This document shows, piece after piece, positions 7,791 to 16,503 of a DNA stretch of 32,390 bases (position 1 is the first letter of the stretch; every line of letters begins with the position of its first letter). Made by a program: the position numbers and the translations under genes. The stretch spans positions 1 to 32,390 of the forward strand of contig ATTB01000008.1 in NCBI GenBank assembly GCA_000419465.1. Direction: 5' to 3'. The stretch comes from an alpha proteobacterium SCGC AAA028-C07 (GTDB lineage: Bacteria; Pseudomonadota; Alphaproteobacteria; Pelagibacterales; Pelagibacteraceae). The notes below the pieces were generated by a model, which worked only from the letters and a program-made list of their open reading frames with translations, was not told where the DNA came from and searched no databases.

Positions 7791-8816
7791 TTATGAAAAA
7801 AGTTTTTTATCGATTTTAAATTTAGTGTTGTTAAGTAGAGCTTTTATAAAAGTAGTCATTAACGGAAGTTCTTTAATTTTAAAATCTTTAATAATTTTAT
7901 TTCCAATATCAAAAATTAAATCAGCTCCTTCAACTGTATCTTTGGGCATTTTAATTTTTTTTGCATTTTTATATGTCATTCCCATACCAATAAATTTACC
8001 CATTTTTGAATTTCTGCCTCCAGTACAACTAACATATAAATCACCGACGCCTGCTAAATTCATTACAGTAGATTCTTGGCCTCCTATTTTTTTTATAAAA
8101 TAACACATTTCTTTAACTGATTGATTAAATAAGGCAGCTGCTGTGTTAAGATTTTTATTATCTTTTTCATTTTTTAAATTAATACCCATGGAAGTTCCAA
8201 CTATCATTGCATAAATATTTTTAATTCCCCCGCAAGCAGCAACACCCTTAACATCGTTTGAATATTCAATCTTATAATATGATGTAGATAAAATTTTAGA
8301 TAAATTTCGAACCACAGAAATATCTTTGTTTGCAAAAATAACATTTGTAAGAACTCGCTTAGACAAATCTGATGCTAAACAAGGTCCTGCGGCTACAGAA
8401 ATTTTTGAATTTTTAATTTTGTTTTTTAATAAAAAATTTTTAATAGTATCTGCATATACTTCGTAGTGATTATTTTTATTAACATACAATCCTTTTGTTA
8501 AAATTAAAATTTGCTGATTATTTCTAATGCTAGTTAATTGCTCAGATGCCCAATGTATTCCTTTCGAGCTAACGCCTAGAACTATTAAATCGGTATGTTT
8601 TAATAAATTATGGAAATTGCTAAATTTATAAATTTTAACTCTATTTGGAATTTTAGATTTTAATATTGGATGAGTATTTTTATTAGCTTTAATAATATCA
8701 ATAAAATTATCTTCTAAATGAGTGCCTACAATTGAAACTTGATGATTATTATCGCTACATGGAAAAGCAAAAGCGGTGCTCATTGAGCCTGCTCCTAAAA
8801 TTAAAATTTTAGCCAT
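7791..8816 (-). CDS. gpsA: NAD(P)-dependent glycerol-3-phosphate dehydrogenase, divergent
   Basis: Makes sn-glycerol-3-phosphate from dihydroxyacetone phosphate, the backbone for phospholipids. The Rossmann glycine motif is G-A-G-S-M-S-T-A (8-15) where most GpsA have G-A-G-S-W-G-T-A. Other family blocks are L-T-K-G-L (106-110), A-A-G-P-C-L-A (GPSFA in others), the catalytic-Lys region G-G-I-K-N (Lys about 199), N-L-A-G-V-G-D-L, and the phosphate-binding G-G-R-N-S-K-M-G. Length 341 is normal. The altered motifs make it a distant member, but the order and spacing of all blocks match. It sits 12 nt downstream of tRNA-Arg and abuts the GIY-YIG gene. Confidence 0.88.
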   Translation of the reverse strand: MAKILILGAGSMSTAFAFPCSDNNHQVSIVGTHLEDNFIDIIKANKNTHPILKSKIPNRVKIYKFSNFHNLLKHTDLIVLGVSSKGIHWASEQLTSIRNNQQILILTKGLYVNKNNHYEVYADTIKNFLLKNKIKNSKISVAAGPCLASDLSKRVLTNVIFANKDISVVRNLSKILSTSYYKIEYSNDVKGVAACGGIKNIYAMIVGTSMGINLKNEKDNKNLNTAAALFNQSVKEMCYFIKKIGGQESTVMNLAGVGDLYVSCTGGRNSKMGKFIGMGMTYKNAKKIKMPKDTVEGADLIFDIGNKIIKDFKIKELPLMTTFIKALLNNTKFKIDKKLFS

Positions 8817-8828
8817 AATTTATAAAAT

Positions 8829-8905
8829 TGGCGCGCCCTAAAGGATTCGAACCTCTGACCCTCGGTTTAGAAAACCGATGCTCTATCCAGCTGAGCTAAG
8901 GGCGC
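8829..8905 (-). tRNA. tRNA-Arg (anticodon TCT), CCA encoded
   Basis: A full cloverleaf can be folded by eye on the minus strand from 8905 down to 8829 (77 nt with CCA). Acceptor stem GCGCCCT pairs perfectly with AGGGCGC, followed by discriminator G and an encoded CCA. The D stem is GCTC/GAGC. The anticodon stem TCGGT/ACCGA closes a 7-nt loop TTTCTAA with anticodon TCT (decodes AGA). The T arm carries the standard TTCGAAT loop with one G-T pair in its stem. It lies between gap and gpsA on the same strand. AGA is an expected favourite Arg codon in this A/T-rich genome. Confidence 0.97.
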
Positions 8906-8961
8906 AACTAAATTTAAAGTAGTTTTAACAATTATTTTTTTTTAATCAATTTGTTAATGAC

Positions 8962-9993
8962 TTACGCATTCATTAAAGCAATAGAAGTATCTAGCATTCG
9001 ATTTGAAAAACCCCATTCATTATCATACCACGCTAATACTTTAGCTAGTTTACCGTCGCTTGATACTCTTGTTTGAGTTGAGTCAAAAATACAAGAATAT
9101 GGGTTGTGATTAAAATCTATGGATACTAATTGTTCAGTATTGTATTGAATAATATCTACAAAACTACTCTTTGCTGCGGCTTTAATAATTTCATTAATAT
9201 CTTTAGCTGATGTTTTTTTCTTTGCTACAAAAGTCAGATCTACTAAAGAAACATTATTAGTTGGAACTCTTACCGACAATCCGTCTAATTTACCTTCTAA
9301 TTCAGGTATAACCAATCCAATAGAAGTTGCGGCACCAGTCTTTGTTGGTATCATCGATAAAGCTGCAGCTCGTGCTCTTCGTAAATCATTGTGATAAGCG
9401 TCATTTAGAACTTGATCATTTGTATATGCATGAATTGTATTCATGATGCCAGATTCAATTCCTAAACTATCATTTAATACTTTTGCAATTGGAGCTAAAC
9501 AATTAGTAGTGCAAGAAGCATTAGAGATAATTGTATGATTTTTTTTTAATATTTTATGATTAACCCCATATACAATTGTTGCGTCGACTTCTTTTCCTGT
9601 TCCCGGTGAATATCCAGGTCCAGAAATTAGAACCTTTTTTGCACCTGCTTTAATATGTAATTGAGCATCATCTCTTGAAGTAAAGCGGCCTGTACATTCT
9701 AAAACTAAATCAACACCTAAGTCTTTCCAGGAGGGTAAATTTTTTGGATCTTTCTTATTTAAAATTTCAATTTTATCTTTATTAATAAAAATACAATTTT
9801 CTTTTGAAGAAACATTTTCATTAAACTTTCCATGTGTAGAATCATATTTTAATAAATGAGCATTATCCTCTGCATTACCGGACCCATTTACTGCGACAAT
9901 TTCTAAGCCATGTTTTTTTTTATTTTCATAATGAGCTCTTAAAATTGTCCTACCAATTCTACCAAAGCCATTAATTGCAACTTTAAATGTCAT
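8962..9993 (-). CDS. gap: Glyceraldehyde-3-phosphate dehydrogenase, type I
   Basis: Catalyses oxidative phosphorylation of glyceraldehyde-3-phosphate (or the reverse in gluconeogenesis). The N-terminal Rossmann motif I-N-G-F-G-R-I-G-R (7-15) and the catalytic block S-N-A-S-C-T-T-N-C (Cys about 161) with its partner His (about 188, I-H-A-Y) are intact, as is the C-terminal W-Y-D-N-E-W-G. Length 343 is slightly longer than the usual 330-337. One oddity: after V-A-V-N the family normally has Asp, the residue that selects NAD; here it is Gly (about residue 37, N-G-S-G), suggesting relaxed or NADP cofactor use. The gene begins 2 nt after the ntrX stop, an unusual partner. Confidence 0.96.
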   Translation of the reverse strand: MTFKVAINGFGRIGRTILRAHYENKKKHGLEIVAVNGSGNAEDNAHLLKYDSTHGKFNENVSSKENCIFINKDKIEILNKKDPKNLPSWKDLGVDLVLECTGRFTSRDDAQLHIKAGAKKVLISGPGYSPGTGKEVDATIVYGVNHKILKKNHTIISNASCTTNCLAPIAKVLNDSLGIESGIMNTIHAYTNDQVLNDAYHNDLRRARAAALSMIPTKTGAATSIGLVIPELEGKLDGLSVRVPTNNVSLVDLTFVAKKKTSAKDINEIIKAAAKSSFVDIIQYNTEQLVSIDFNHNPYSCIFDSTQTRVSSDGKLAKVLAWYDNEWGFSNRMLDTSIALMNA

Positions 9994-9995
9994 GA

Positions 9996-11339
9996 TTAAT
10001 TAATACCTAAAGATTTTAGTTTTCTATGTAAAGCACTTCTTTCCATGCCAATATAATCTGCAGTTTTTGAAACATTTCCATTGTGTCTATTGAGTTGAAT
10101 TTCAAGATAATTTTTTTCAAATTTTTCTCTGGCCTCTTTTAATGGAAATTGAAACGCATCTTCATTATTATGTTCTTTAACTGATGAAATTTTTAAAGAT
10201 TCTGACAAGATTTTATCTACATCTTCATCTTTGCCTGAAGCTAATATAACAACTCTTTCAATTAAATTTCTTAATTCTCTTACATTTCCTGGCCAATCAT
10301 AATCATAAAAAACTGTATTTTTTGAATTTATAAAAATTGGTTTTAAACCGTTGCTGTCTGAAATTCTTTTAACAAAATATTCAATTAAAAAAGGGATATC
10401 TTCTTTTACATCTTTCAAATAAGGGGTTTCTATTGGAATGACATTTATTCTATGAAAAAGATCTTCTCTAAAATTGCCGTGCGCAATCTCATCTTTTAAA
10501 TTTTTGCTAGTTGAACAAATGACCCTTATGTTTACGCTGATTTCATTAGCTCCATTTACTCTATGAAATTTTTGATCAGATAAAACTCTTAAAATTTTAC
10601 CTTGAGTTTCTAATGGAACATCAGAAATATTATCAATTAATAATGTTCCATTATTTGATTTTTCAAAAACTCCTGTGATAATTTTGTCATTATTTTCTGA
10701 ACCAAATAATTCAAAATCAAAATGACTTGGGTCTAAAATAGCACCATTAATTACTTTAAATGAATTATCGGATCTTAACGAGCCTTCATGAATAAGTCTG
10801 CAAACCAGTTCTTTTCCTGACCCAGCAGGTCCAGAGATTAAAATACGACTATCTGTTTTTGAAAATTTATCTATAGCATTTCTTAATTTTATTATTGTAG
10901 ATGAATTCCCAATTAGTTCATTAGATGAATAAAGATTTTTTTTTAAAGACTTGTTTTCTTTTTTTAAAGAAGAGTTTTCAATTGCTCTATTAACAAAATT
11001 TAATAATCTATCTTTATTAAAAGGCTTTTCTAAGAATTCAAAAGCTCCAAGTTTTATTGAATCAACTGCAATTTTAATATTTGCATGACCTGAAATCATA
11101 ATAACAGGAACATCAGCATCAATTGATTTGATAAATTTTAAAATGTCTATTCCGTCTCTATTTTTTTCATCTAACAAAACATCCAATATTACTAAGTCTG
11201 GTAATTTTTTTTTTATTTCCGATAATGCCTTTTCAACAGTATCAGCTTCTCGAACAAAAAATTTGTTTTCTTTTAAGATTTCGTGAACTGCGAATCTTAT
11301 ATCTTTTTCATCGTCAATTAATAAAATTTCACTTCTCAT
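9996..11339 (-). CDS. ntrX: NtrX response regulator (AAA+, degenerate sigma54-interaction domain)
   Basis: Response regulator of the NtrYX pair. Domains: receiver 1-120 with acidic pocket D9-D10, phospho-acceptor Asp about 53 (I-L-D-V) and Lys about 105 (F-L-E-K-P-F); AAA+ domain about 140-380 with Walker A G-P-A-G-S-G-K-E (170-177), an arginine-finger region [11 protein letters not shown], and [11 protein letters not shown]-terminal Fis-type helix-turn-helix ([16 protein letters not shown]). The GAFTGA loop needed to remodel sigma54 holoenzyme is missing, as in other NtrX, and Walker B reads L-L-I-D-N where the family has D-E, so the catalytic Glu is Asn. It probably acts as a DNA-binding regulator without sigma54. 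One-base overlap with ntrY; gap follows after 2 nt. Confidence 0.93.
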   Translation of the reverse strand: MRSEILLIDDEKDIRFAVHEILKENKFFVREADTVEKALSEIKKKLPDLVILDVLLDEKNRDGIDILKFIKSIDADVPVIMISGHANIKIAVDSIKLGAFEFLEKPFNKDRLLNFVNRAIENSSLKKENKSLKKNLYSSNELIGNSSTIIKLRNAIDKFSKTDSRILISGPAGSGKELVCRLIHEGSLRSDNSFKVINGAILDPSHFDFELFGSENNDKIITGVFEKSNNGTLLIDNISDVPLETQGKILRVLSDQKFHRVNGANEISVNIRVICSTSKNLKDEIAHGNFREDLFHRINVIPIETPYLKDVKEDIPFLIEYFVKRISDSNGLKPIFINSKNTVFYDYDWPGNVRELRNLIERVVILASGKDEDVDKILSESLKISSVKEHNNEDAFQFPLKEAREKFEKNYLEIQLNRHNGNVSKTADYIGMERSALHRKLKSLGIN

Positions 11340-13114
11340 TAATTAATCTTAATACTTAATTTAATTTTAGCGCCATTACTTTTTTCTATAAAATTTAAAT
11401 CACCACCATGCTCATGTAATATTTTAGATACTATTGATAATCCCAGTCCTGATCCCCTTTGTTTTGTTGTGGTTAAAGGGACTATTAAATCTTTTGGTGT
11501 TGTTTTAAAACCAACACCATTGTCTTCAATTATAATATAAATAAAATCATTATTATTTTCGACCAATATATTTATTTTTCCTTGTAAATTTTTATCTAAT
11601 TCTTGTTTTTCATGAATAGATTCTAATGAATTTTTAATAATATTAATCAAAACCCTAGAAATCTGATTTAGATCGAATTTAAATGCATCATAGGTGCTAC
11701 TATAATCTAAATTAAAAATTACTTTTTTTTCAGATAATTTATATAAACTTATACTATCTTCTATAAGTTTTTTTAAATTATTAGATTTTTTAATGGGATT
11801 TGGCATTCTAGCAAAATCCGAAAACTCATTTGCTAACTTTCCTATATCCTCAACTTGCCTAGATATTATATTTAAATAATTTTCAAAATCAGCCTTATCG
11901 ATATTAATTTGTTTAGAGTACCTGTCTTTAATTCTCTCTAATGAAAGTGTAATTGGTGTTAAAGGATTCTTAATTTCATGTGCAAGTTTTTTTGCTACCA
12001 TTTCCCATGCCTGATATCTTTCTGATAAAGCAATTTTATTTTTTTGTGCCTGTATTTCTTGAGTCATTATATTAAATGTTTGATATAATTTTTTAAAATC
12101 ATCATCTTCTTCTTCATCTTTTAATTTAACATCTAAATTTCCAATAGAGACTTCTTTTGCTGCAAAAATTAATTTAATAATTGGTCTTGAAATTTTATTA
12201 GCTATGTTAATAGCATACATACTTGATAACAAAATTAGCGAACTAACTATTACGATATAAACAGCAGCAAAAGTAATTTGGAGTCCAAGGCTGTTTGATT
12301 TTAATTTATAGTAGAATGTAGAGGCTTCACCAGTATTTTTTAAAAAATTAACAGTCTCAGGATTAACATATCTAATTGTATATAAAAAAATATTCTCATT
12401 ACTGCTTAATTTTACTAAAGCATTAGTTTGATTTTTATTTGCATCGGAGATTAATATGGTTTGTCCATTTTGAGCCATATCAATAAAAGTTTTTAAAGGT
12501 GCAATAAAATTATTCTTATTACTGAAAGATGTTGAAAATAAAAGAAGACCATCTTTATTTATTAAATAAGATTCTTCAATTTTTCTAAATCTAGATTGTT
12601 GATCAAAATAATTTTGAAATATTTGTTTATTTTCAGAATATAGATTAAAATTACGATTTAGATCGTTTGCCATTGCCAAAATTTCTCCTTTTATAGAGCT
12701 CTGATTCTCTTCAAGATAATTTCTAGCAACTTCAACTGAGTTATTTACAACATCATTAACTTTTTTATCAAACCACTTTTCAATACCAAGGTTAAAAAGC
12801 ATTAAAGAAAATACAGCTACAAAAATTGATGGTGCGGCTGTCACAAAAATAAAATATTTTATAAAATTTAAATTTGTACTTAATCCTGTGATCTCTTTAG
12901 ACTTATAAAAAAAAACTATGAGTTTTCTAATAATTAAGAAAAGCAAAGCACATATGATCGATATGTTTATTATTAATAGAACCTGAATGTTATTTTCATT
13001 TAACTGAATAAAACTTGTTCCGGAAAATGTATAAAGGGTGAAAATTCCAAAAATGATTGAAAGAAAAGTACTAATGTATAAAAGTAAATTTGAAATTAAT
13101 ATTTTTTTAATCAT
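11339..13114 (-). CDS. ntrY: NtrY sensor histidine kinase lacking a PAS domain
   Basis: Inner-membrane sensor kinase partnering NtrX. Three hydrophobic segments lie near the N-terminus (about 5-30, 43-68, 84-108), then a periplasmic sensor region (about 109-275), a fourth segment (278-303), HAMP (about 304-357), the HisKA phospho-His in A-H-E-I-K-N-P-L-T-P (His about 379), and an HATPase domain with the N box (N-I-I-K-N-S-L), the G1 box D-N-G-V-G-F and the G2 box G-S-G-L-G-L. NtrY is usually about 700-770 residues with a PAS domain between HAMP and HisKA. Here the linker is too short (591 in all) and PAS is absent, so cytoplasmic sensing is probably lost. It starts 6 bp from divergent ispDF. 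Signal unknown; nitrogen or redox status in relatives. Confidence 0.92.
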   Translation of the reverse strand: MIKKILISNLLLYISTFLSIIFGIFTLYTFSGTSFIQLNENNIQVLLIINISIICALLFLIIRKLIVFFYKSKEITGLSTNLNFIKYFIFVTAAPSIFVAVFSLMLFNLGIEKWFDKKVNDVVNNSVEVARNYLEENQSSIKGEILAMANDLNRNFNLYSENKQIFQNYFDQQSRFRKIEESYLINKDGLLLFSTSFSNKNNFIAPLKTFIDMAQNGQTILISDANKNQTNALVKLSSNENIFLYTIRYVNPETVNFLKNTGEASTFYYKLKSNSLGLQITFAAVYIVIVSSLILLSSMYAINIANKISRPIIKLIFAAKEVSIGNLDVKLKDEEEDDDFKKLYQTFNIMTQEIQAQKNKIALSERYQAWEMVAKKLAHEIKNPLTPITLSLERIKDRYSKQINIDKADFENYLNIISRQVEDIGKLANEFSDFARMPNPIKKSNNLKKLIEDSISLYKLSEKKVIFNLDYSSTYDAFKFDLNQISRVLINIIKNSLESIHEKQELDKNLQGKINILVENNNDFIYIIIEDNGVGFKTTPKDLIVPLTTTKQRGSGLGLSIVSKILHEHGGDLNFIEKSNGAKIKLSIKIN

Positions 13115-13120
13115 TTTTTT

Positions 13121-14227
13121 ATGAGTTACTGCGCTATAATTCTAGCCGCTGGCAAAGGTCATAGATATTCAAAAACTGTACCAAAGCAATATACATTATT
13201 TGATAATGAATTAATAATAAATTACTCTATTAAAATATTTTCTGAAATAAGCTCAATAAAAAAGATAATTTTGGTAATTAACAAGCAACAATTTAAAAAA
13301 TTTAAAAACCAGGTTTATAAAAATAAAAAAATTACAATAATTCAGGGTGGAAAAGAAAGGAAGGATTCAGTATTTCTTGCTCTTTCAAAATTGAAAAGGA
13401 GTAATTATAAAAAAGTTTTAATACATGATGCGGCAAGGCCATTTTTAAAAAAGAAACTAGTTAATAAAATTATTAAGTTTTCTAAAAAAAATGAAGCTGT
13501 AATTCCCTGCATATCAAATACTGACACAATAGTTTTTAAAAACAAAATTTTAGACAGAAAAAAAGTGCTTTCTATACAGACACCTCAATGTTTTTCTTAT
13601 AAAAAAATATTTTTTTTACACGAAGAATATAAAAATAAAAAATTTAGTGACGAATCTTCTTTATTTTTTTATAAAAATTTAGCAGTAAAAAAAATTCTGG
13701 GTGATCATAATAATATTAAAATTACTATTAAAAACGATATAATTCATGATAAAAAAATTTCCTATGGAATTGGCTATGACATTCATAAATTAGAAAAAAA
13801 TTATAAATTGTACTTAGGAGGAATATACATCCCTTATTCAATGGGTACAGTTGGACATTCTGATGGTGACCCTGTAATTCATGCATTAATAGATTCTCTT
13901 TTGGGGTCCAAAAAGTTGGGTGACATAGGAACTCTGTTTCCAAATAATAAAAAATTTAAAAATAAAAGATCAACTATTTTTTTAAAAGAAATCATTAATC
14001 TTCTAAAAATTAAAAGTATCAAAATTAACAATATTGATATTAATATTATTGCTCAACAACCAAATCTTAAAAAATATAAAAAAATTATATCAAATAATCT
14101 TTCTAAAATTTGCAATATCAGTGAAAAACAAATAAGCGTAAAAGGAAAGACAACTGATAGACTTGGCAATATTGGAAAAAACAAAGCAATTGCATGCGAG
14201 GTAATAACATCTGTATCAAATAATTAA
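13121..14227 (+). CDS. ispDF: Bifunctional MEP-pathway enzyme IspDF
   Basis: Fusion of 2-C-methyl-D-erythritol 4-phosphate cytidylyltransferase (IspD, about 1-205) and 2-C-methyl-D-erythritol 2,4-cyclodiphosphate synthase (IspF, about 214-368), two steps of isoprenoid precursor synthesis; the fusion is common in alphaproteobacteria. IspD shows the nucleotide-binding I-I-L-A-A-G-K-G-H-R-Y, K-Q-Y, and H-D-A-A-R-P (102-107). IspF shows metal ligands D220 and H222 (G-Y-D-I-H) and H254 (P-V-I-H-A-L), the G-D-I-G-x-L-F-P motif, and G-K-T-T-D near the C-terminus. The ATG is fixed by the conserved start of the IspD strand only four residues later, so the 5' end lies 6 bp from the ntrY start and the promoter must overlap ntrY. 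Next gene pgpA overlaps or follows closely. Confidence 0.96.
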   Translation: MSYCAIILAAGKGHRYSKTVPKQYTLFDNELIINYSIKIFSEISSIKKIILVINKQQFKKFKNQVYKNKKITIIQGGKERKDSVFLALSKLKRSNYKKVLIHDAARPFLKKKLVNKIIKFSKKNEAVIPCISNTDTIVFKNKILDRKKVLSIQTPQCFSYKKIFFLHEEYKNKKFSDESSLFFYKNLAVKKILGDHNNIKITIKNDIIHDKKISYGIGYDIHKLEKNYKLYLGGIYIPYSMGTVGHSDGDPVIHALIDSLLGSKKLGDIGTLFPNNKKFKNKRSTIFLKEIINLLKIKSIKINNIDINIIAQQPNLKKYKKIISNNLSKICNISEKQISVKGKTTDRLGNIGKNKAIACEVITSVSNN

Positions 14228-14249
14228 TTTTAACAAAAAAGTTTTTACT

Positions 14250-14663
14250 TTGTTTGGAATTGGTTTTTTACCTATTTCAGGAACAATGGGATCGCTTATT
14301 GCTGTAATGATTTATTATTTATTTTACAGTTATCTTAATATTTTTTTTTTTATAATTTTTATTATTCTTGTTTTGTTTTATTCATTCTACTTTTTAAACA
14401 AAACATTAAACCAATCTTTTTCATCATCTGATCCAAAAGAAATTGTAATGGATGAGTTTATTGGCCAATCTATACCACTGCTTATATGTGGAAATAATTT
14501 TTTTTTAATAATGCTATCTTTTTTATTATTCAGACTTTTTGATATTACTAAACCGTGGCCGGCAAGTTATTTTGATTTAAAAGTTAAAAATGCATTTGGA
14601 GTAATAATGGATGACATTATAGCGGGAATATATACGTTTTTGATTATTTATTTATGCATATAA
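14250..14663 (+). CDS. pgpA: Phosphatidylglycerophosphatase A
   Basis: Membrane phosphatase converting phosphatidylglycerophosphate to phosphatidylglycerol. Motifs: F-G-I-G-F-L-P near the start, G-T-M-G-S, D-P-K-E-I-V-M-D-E near the middle, F-R-L-F-D-I-T-K-P-W-P, and G-V-I-M-D-D-I-I-A-G, with hydrophobic segments between them. The listed start is a TTG at 14250, giving 137 residues, but it cuts into the conserved N-terminus. The same frame stays open upstream without ATG, GTG or TTG, and an ATT at 14223, overlapping the ispDF stop, would add I-N-F-N-K-K-V-F-T and match the family start better. The true start is therefore uncertain and may be a rare ATT. It overlaps the next gene by 10 bp. Confidence 0.9.
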   Translation: MFGIGFLPISGTMGSLIAVMIYYLFYSYLNIFFFIIFIILVLFYSFYFLNKTLNQSFSSSDPKEIVMDEFIGQSIPLLICGNNFFLIMLSFLLFRLFDITKPWPASYFDLKVKNAFGVIMDDIIAGIYTFLIIYLCI

Positions 14664-15142
14664 ATAAGAAAATAAAAAACCTAACATCAATTCTAAAAAA
14701 AAATAAAATTAAAATTTCAGTAGCAGAATCCTGCACAGGCGGGTTAATTAGTTATAACTTAACTAAAATTTCTGGTGCATCAAAATATTTTGAAATTGGG
14801 GTAGTTACTTATTCAAACAAATCAAAGTTTAACTTTCTTAAAGTAAAAAGAAAAACTTTAACAAAGTATGGATCAGTAAGTGCAGAAACATGCAAAGAGA
14901 TGTGCAAAAATTTACTTAAAATTTCCAAAACAAATATTGCAATATCCATAACAGGTATTGCCGGTCCAGATGGTGGTACTAAAAAAAAACCAATAGGACT
15001 TGTTTACGTAGGTATGTGTAGCCAAAAAAAAACAGAAATAACAAAGTTTAGTTTTAATAAAAATTTATCAAGAACGAATGTACAAAATAAAACTTTAATA
15101 GAAACTATTAAATTATTAGAGAATCATATTAAAATTTTATAG
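14654..15142 (+). CDS. pncC: CinA C-terminal domain protein (NMN amidohydrolase type, PncC-like)
   Basis: A 162-residue stand-alone CinA C-terminal domain, the part with nicotinamide-mononucleotide deamidase activity in characterised members, used to recycle pyridine nucleotides. The nucleophile block A-E-S-C-T-G-G is at about 24-30, followed by the G-V-V-T-Y-S-N motif, the Y-G-S-V-S-A-E-T motif, and S-I-T-G-I-A-G-P-D-G-G with K-P-I-G-L-V-Y-V. The N-terminal MoCF-like domain of long CinA is not present, and the upstream gene leaves no room for it. It overlaps pgpA by 10 bp in the same direction, and overlaps ratA by 14 bp tail to tail, so the two transcripts are complementary at their 3' ends. 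Confidence 0.92.
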   Translation: MHINKKIKNLTSILKKNKIKISVAESCTGGLISYNLTKISGASKYFEIGVVTYSNKSKFNFLKVKRKTLTKYGSVSAETCKEMCKNLLKISKTNIAISITGIAGPDGGTKKKPIGLVYVGMCSQKKTEITKFSFNKNLSRTNVQNKTLIETIKLLENHIKIL

Positions 15143-15578
15143 TTTCTTTGGCTCTTTGCTCAAAAGAATTTAAAATTTTTTCAAAACCATAATTAAAAAA
15201 CTTACTAAATAAAATATTAATAATGGGATTTTTTAATTCGATATCTATAAAAAAAACTACATTACAAGACTTTTTGTCAATTTCTTCAAATTCCCAAATA
15301 TTTATTAATTTTTTAATATTTCCGCTTATAGACGTTACTGCAATTTTTGAATTTTGATTATTATAAATTACTTCGCTAGTATAAATTTCTCTAAAAGACT
15401 TAAAGCCTATATCTAAATCCGCTATAATTTTTAAGTCTCCTTTATTTTTATCAATTGTTAAAATTTTTGAATTTATACACCAAGGTAAAAAAAATTTATA
15501 ATCATCAATTTTTAAAACTAATTCTATAAGATCTTTTCTAGAATAATTAAATTTTTTTGTAATTTTTTTAACTGGCAA
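15129..15578 (-). CDS. ratA: RatA/COQ10-family START-fold protein
   Basis: A 149-residue polyketide-cyclase/START-domain protein of the Coq10/RatA family. The N-terminal segment R-K-D-L-I-E-L-V-L-K-I-D-D-Y-x-x-F-L-P-W-C is the family signature, and an amphipathic C-terminal helix (F-F-N-Y-G-F-E-K-I-L-N-S-F-E-x-R-A) follows. Eukaryotic COQ10 binds ubiquinone and supports respiration; the E. coli homologue was reported as the toxin RatA, which interferes with ribosome subunit joining. In alphaproteobacteria the gene sits next to lipA, as here (1 nt gap), which favours the ubiquinone-chaperone role. No antitoxin-like gene accompanies it. Confidence 0.9.
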   Translation of the reverse strand: MPVKKITKKFNYSRKDLIELVLKIDDYKFFLPWCINSKILTIDKNKGDLKIIADLDIGFKSFREIYTSEVIYNNQNSKIAVTSISGNIKKLINIWEFEEIDKKSCNVVFFIDIELKNPIINILFSKFFNYGFEKILNSFEQRAKETIKF

Positions 15579-15579
15579 T

Positions 15580-16503
15580 TTAAATTAGTTTGTTAAATCT
15601 TTTTTTTTTCAAAACATCAAAATATTCTGATGCATGATAAGAAGATCTTGTTAATGGACTAGAGGACACCAATAAAAAACCTTTTCCTTCTGCGATTAAT
15701 TTATAACTTTCAAACTCCTCAGGAGTTATAAAATTTTTTATCGGATAATGTTTTATGCTCGGTTGCAAATACTGCCCAATAGTTAAAAAGTCTACTCCTG
15801 CTATTCTTAAGTCATCCATAACCTGCATGATCTCTTCTTTGGTTTCACCTAACCCCACCATTAGACCTGATTTAGTGAAAATTGTTGAATCATAATCTTT
15901 TACCTTCTTCAATAAATCTAAAGATTGAAAATAACGAGAACCAGGTCTTACTTTTAAATAAAGTCGAGGGATAGTTTCCAAGTTATGATTAAAAACATCA
16001 GGCTTTGCATCTGCAACAATTTTATAAACATCTCCTTTTCTTAAAAAATCTGGCGTTAAAACTTCAACTGTTGTCTTGCTGTTATATTGTTTAATTTCAG
16101 AAATAACGTTTGCGAAATGTTTTGCACCCCCATCTTCTAAATCATCTCTATCAACTGATGTTATAACTACATGTAATAAATTTAAATCCTTAACACTTTG
16201 TGCAATTTTTTTAGGCTCAAAAAGATCTAATGCTTGAGGAATACCAGTTTTAACATTACAAAAAGCACAAGCTCTAGTGCAGGTATCACCCATAATCATA
16301 AATGTTGCATGTTTTTTACTCCAACATTCATTAATATTAGGACAGGATGCTTCTTCACAAACTGTAATAAGATTATTTTTTTTAAGAATATTTTTAGTCT
16401 CTGTATATTCTTGGGAGTAGCTAGCTTTTACTCTAATCCAGGCTGGTTTTTTTTGAATTGGATTATTAATATTATTAACTTTCTCGGGATGCCTGGCAGT
16501 CAT
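15580..16503 (-). CDS. lipA: Lipoyl synthase
   Basis: Radical SAM enzyme inserting two sulfurs into octanoyl groups on lipoyl-dependent proteins. Both iron-sulfur cluster motifs are complete: C-x4-C-x5-C for the auxiliary cluster (Cys about 49, 54, 60) and C-x3-C-x2-C for the radical SAM cluster (Cys about 75, 79, 82). The downstream [15 protein letters not shown] block and the C-terminal [11 protein letters not shown] with the Ser ligand are also present. Length 307 is normal. The ATG overlaps the ftsB stop by 4 nt (ATGA). The usual alphaproteobacterial neighbours between ftsB and lipA, the pyruvate dehydrogenase genes, are missing, so its local substrates are not encoded here. Confidence 0.97.
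   Translation of the reverse strand: MTARHPEKVNNINNPIQKKPAWIRVKASYSQEYTETKNILKKNNLITVCEEASCPNINECWSKKHATFMIMGDTCTRACAFCNVKTGIPQALDLFEPKKIAQSVKDLNLLHVVITSVDRDDLEDGGAKHFANVISEIKQYNSKTTVEVLTPDFLRKGDVYKIVADAKPDVFNHNLETIPRLYLKVRPGSRYFQSLDLLKKVKDYDSTIFTKSGLMVGLGETKEEIMQVMDDLRIAGVDFLTIGQYLQPSIKHYPIKNFITPEEFESYKLIAEGKGFLLVSSSPLTRSSYHASEYFDVLKKKRFNKLI

Noticed and set aside
8829..8905. tRNA-Arg as an integration site for a mobile island
   Set aside because: No integrase, no repeat of the tRNA 3' end, and both flanks are ordinary housekeeping genes.
15129..15578. RatA as a toxin of a toxin-antitoxin module
   Set aside because: No small antitoxin-like gene is adjacent, and the position next to lipA matches the housekeeping COQ10-type gene of alphaproteobacteria.
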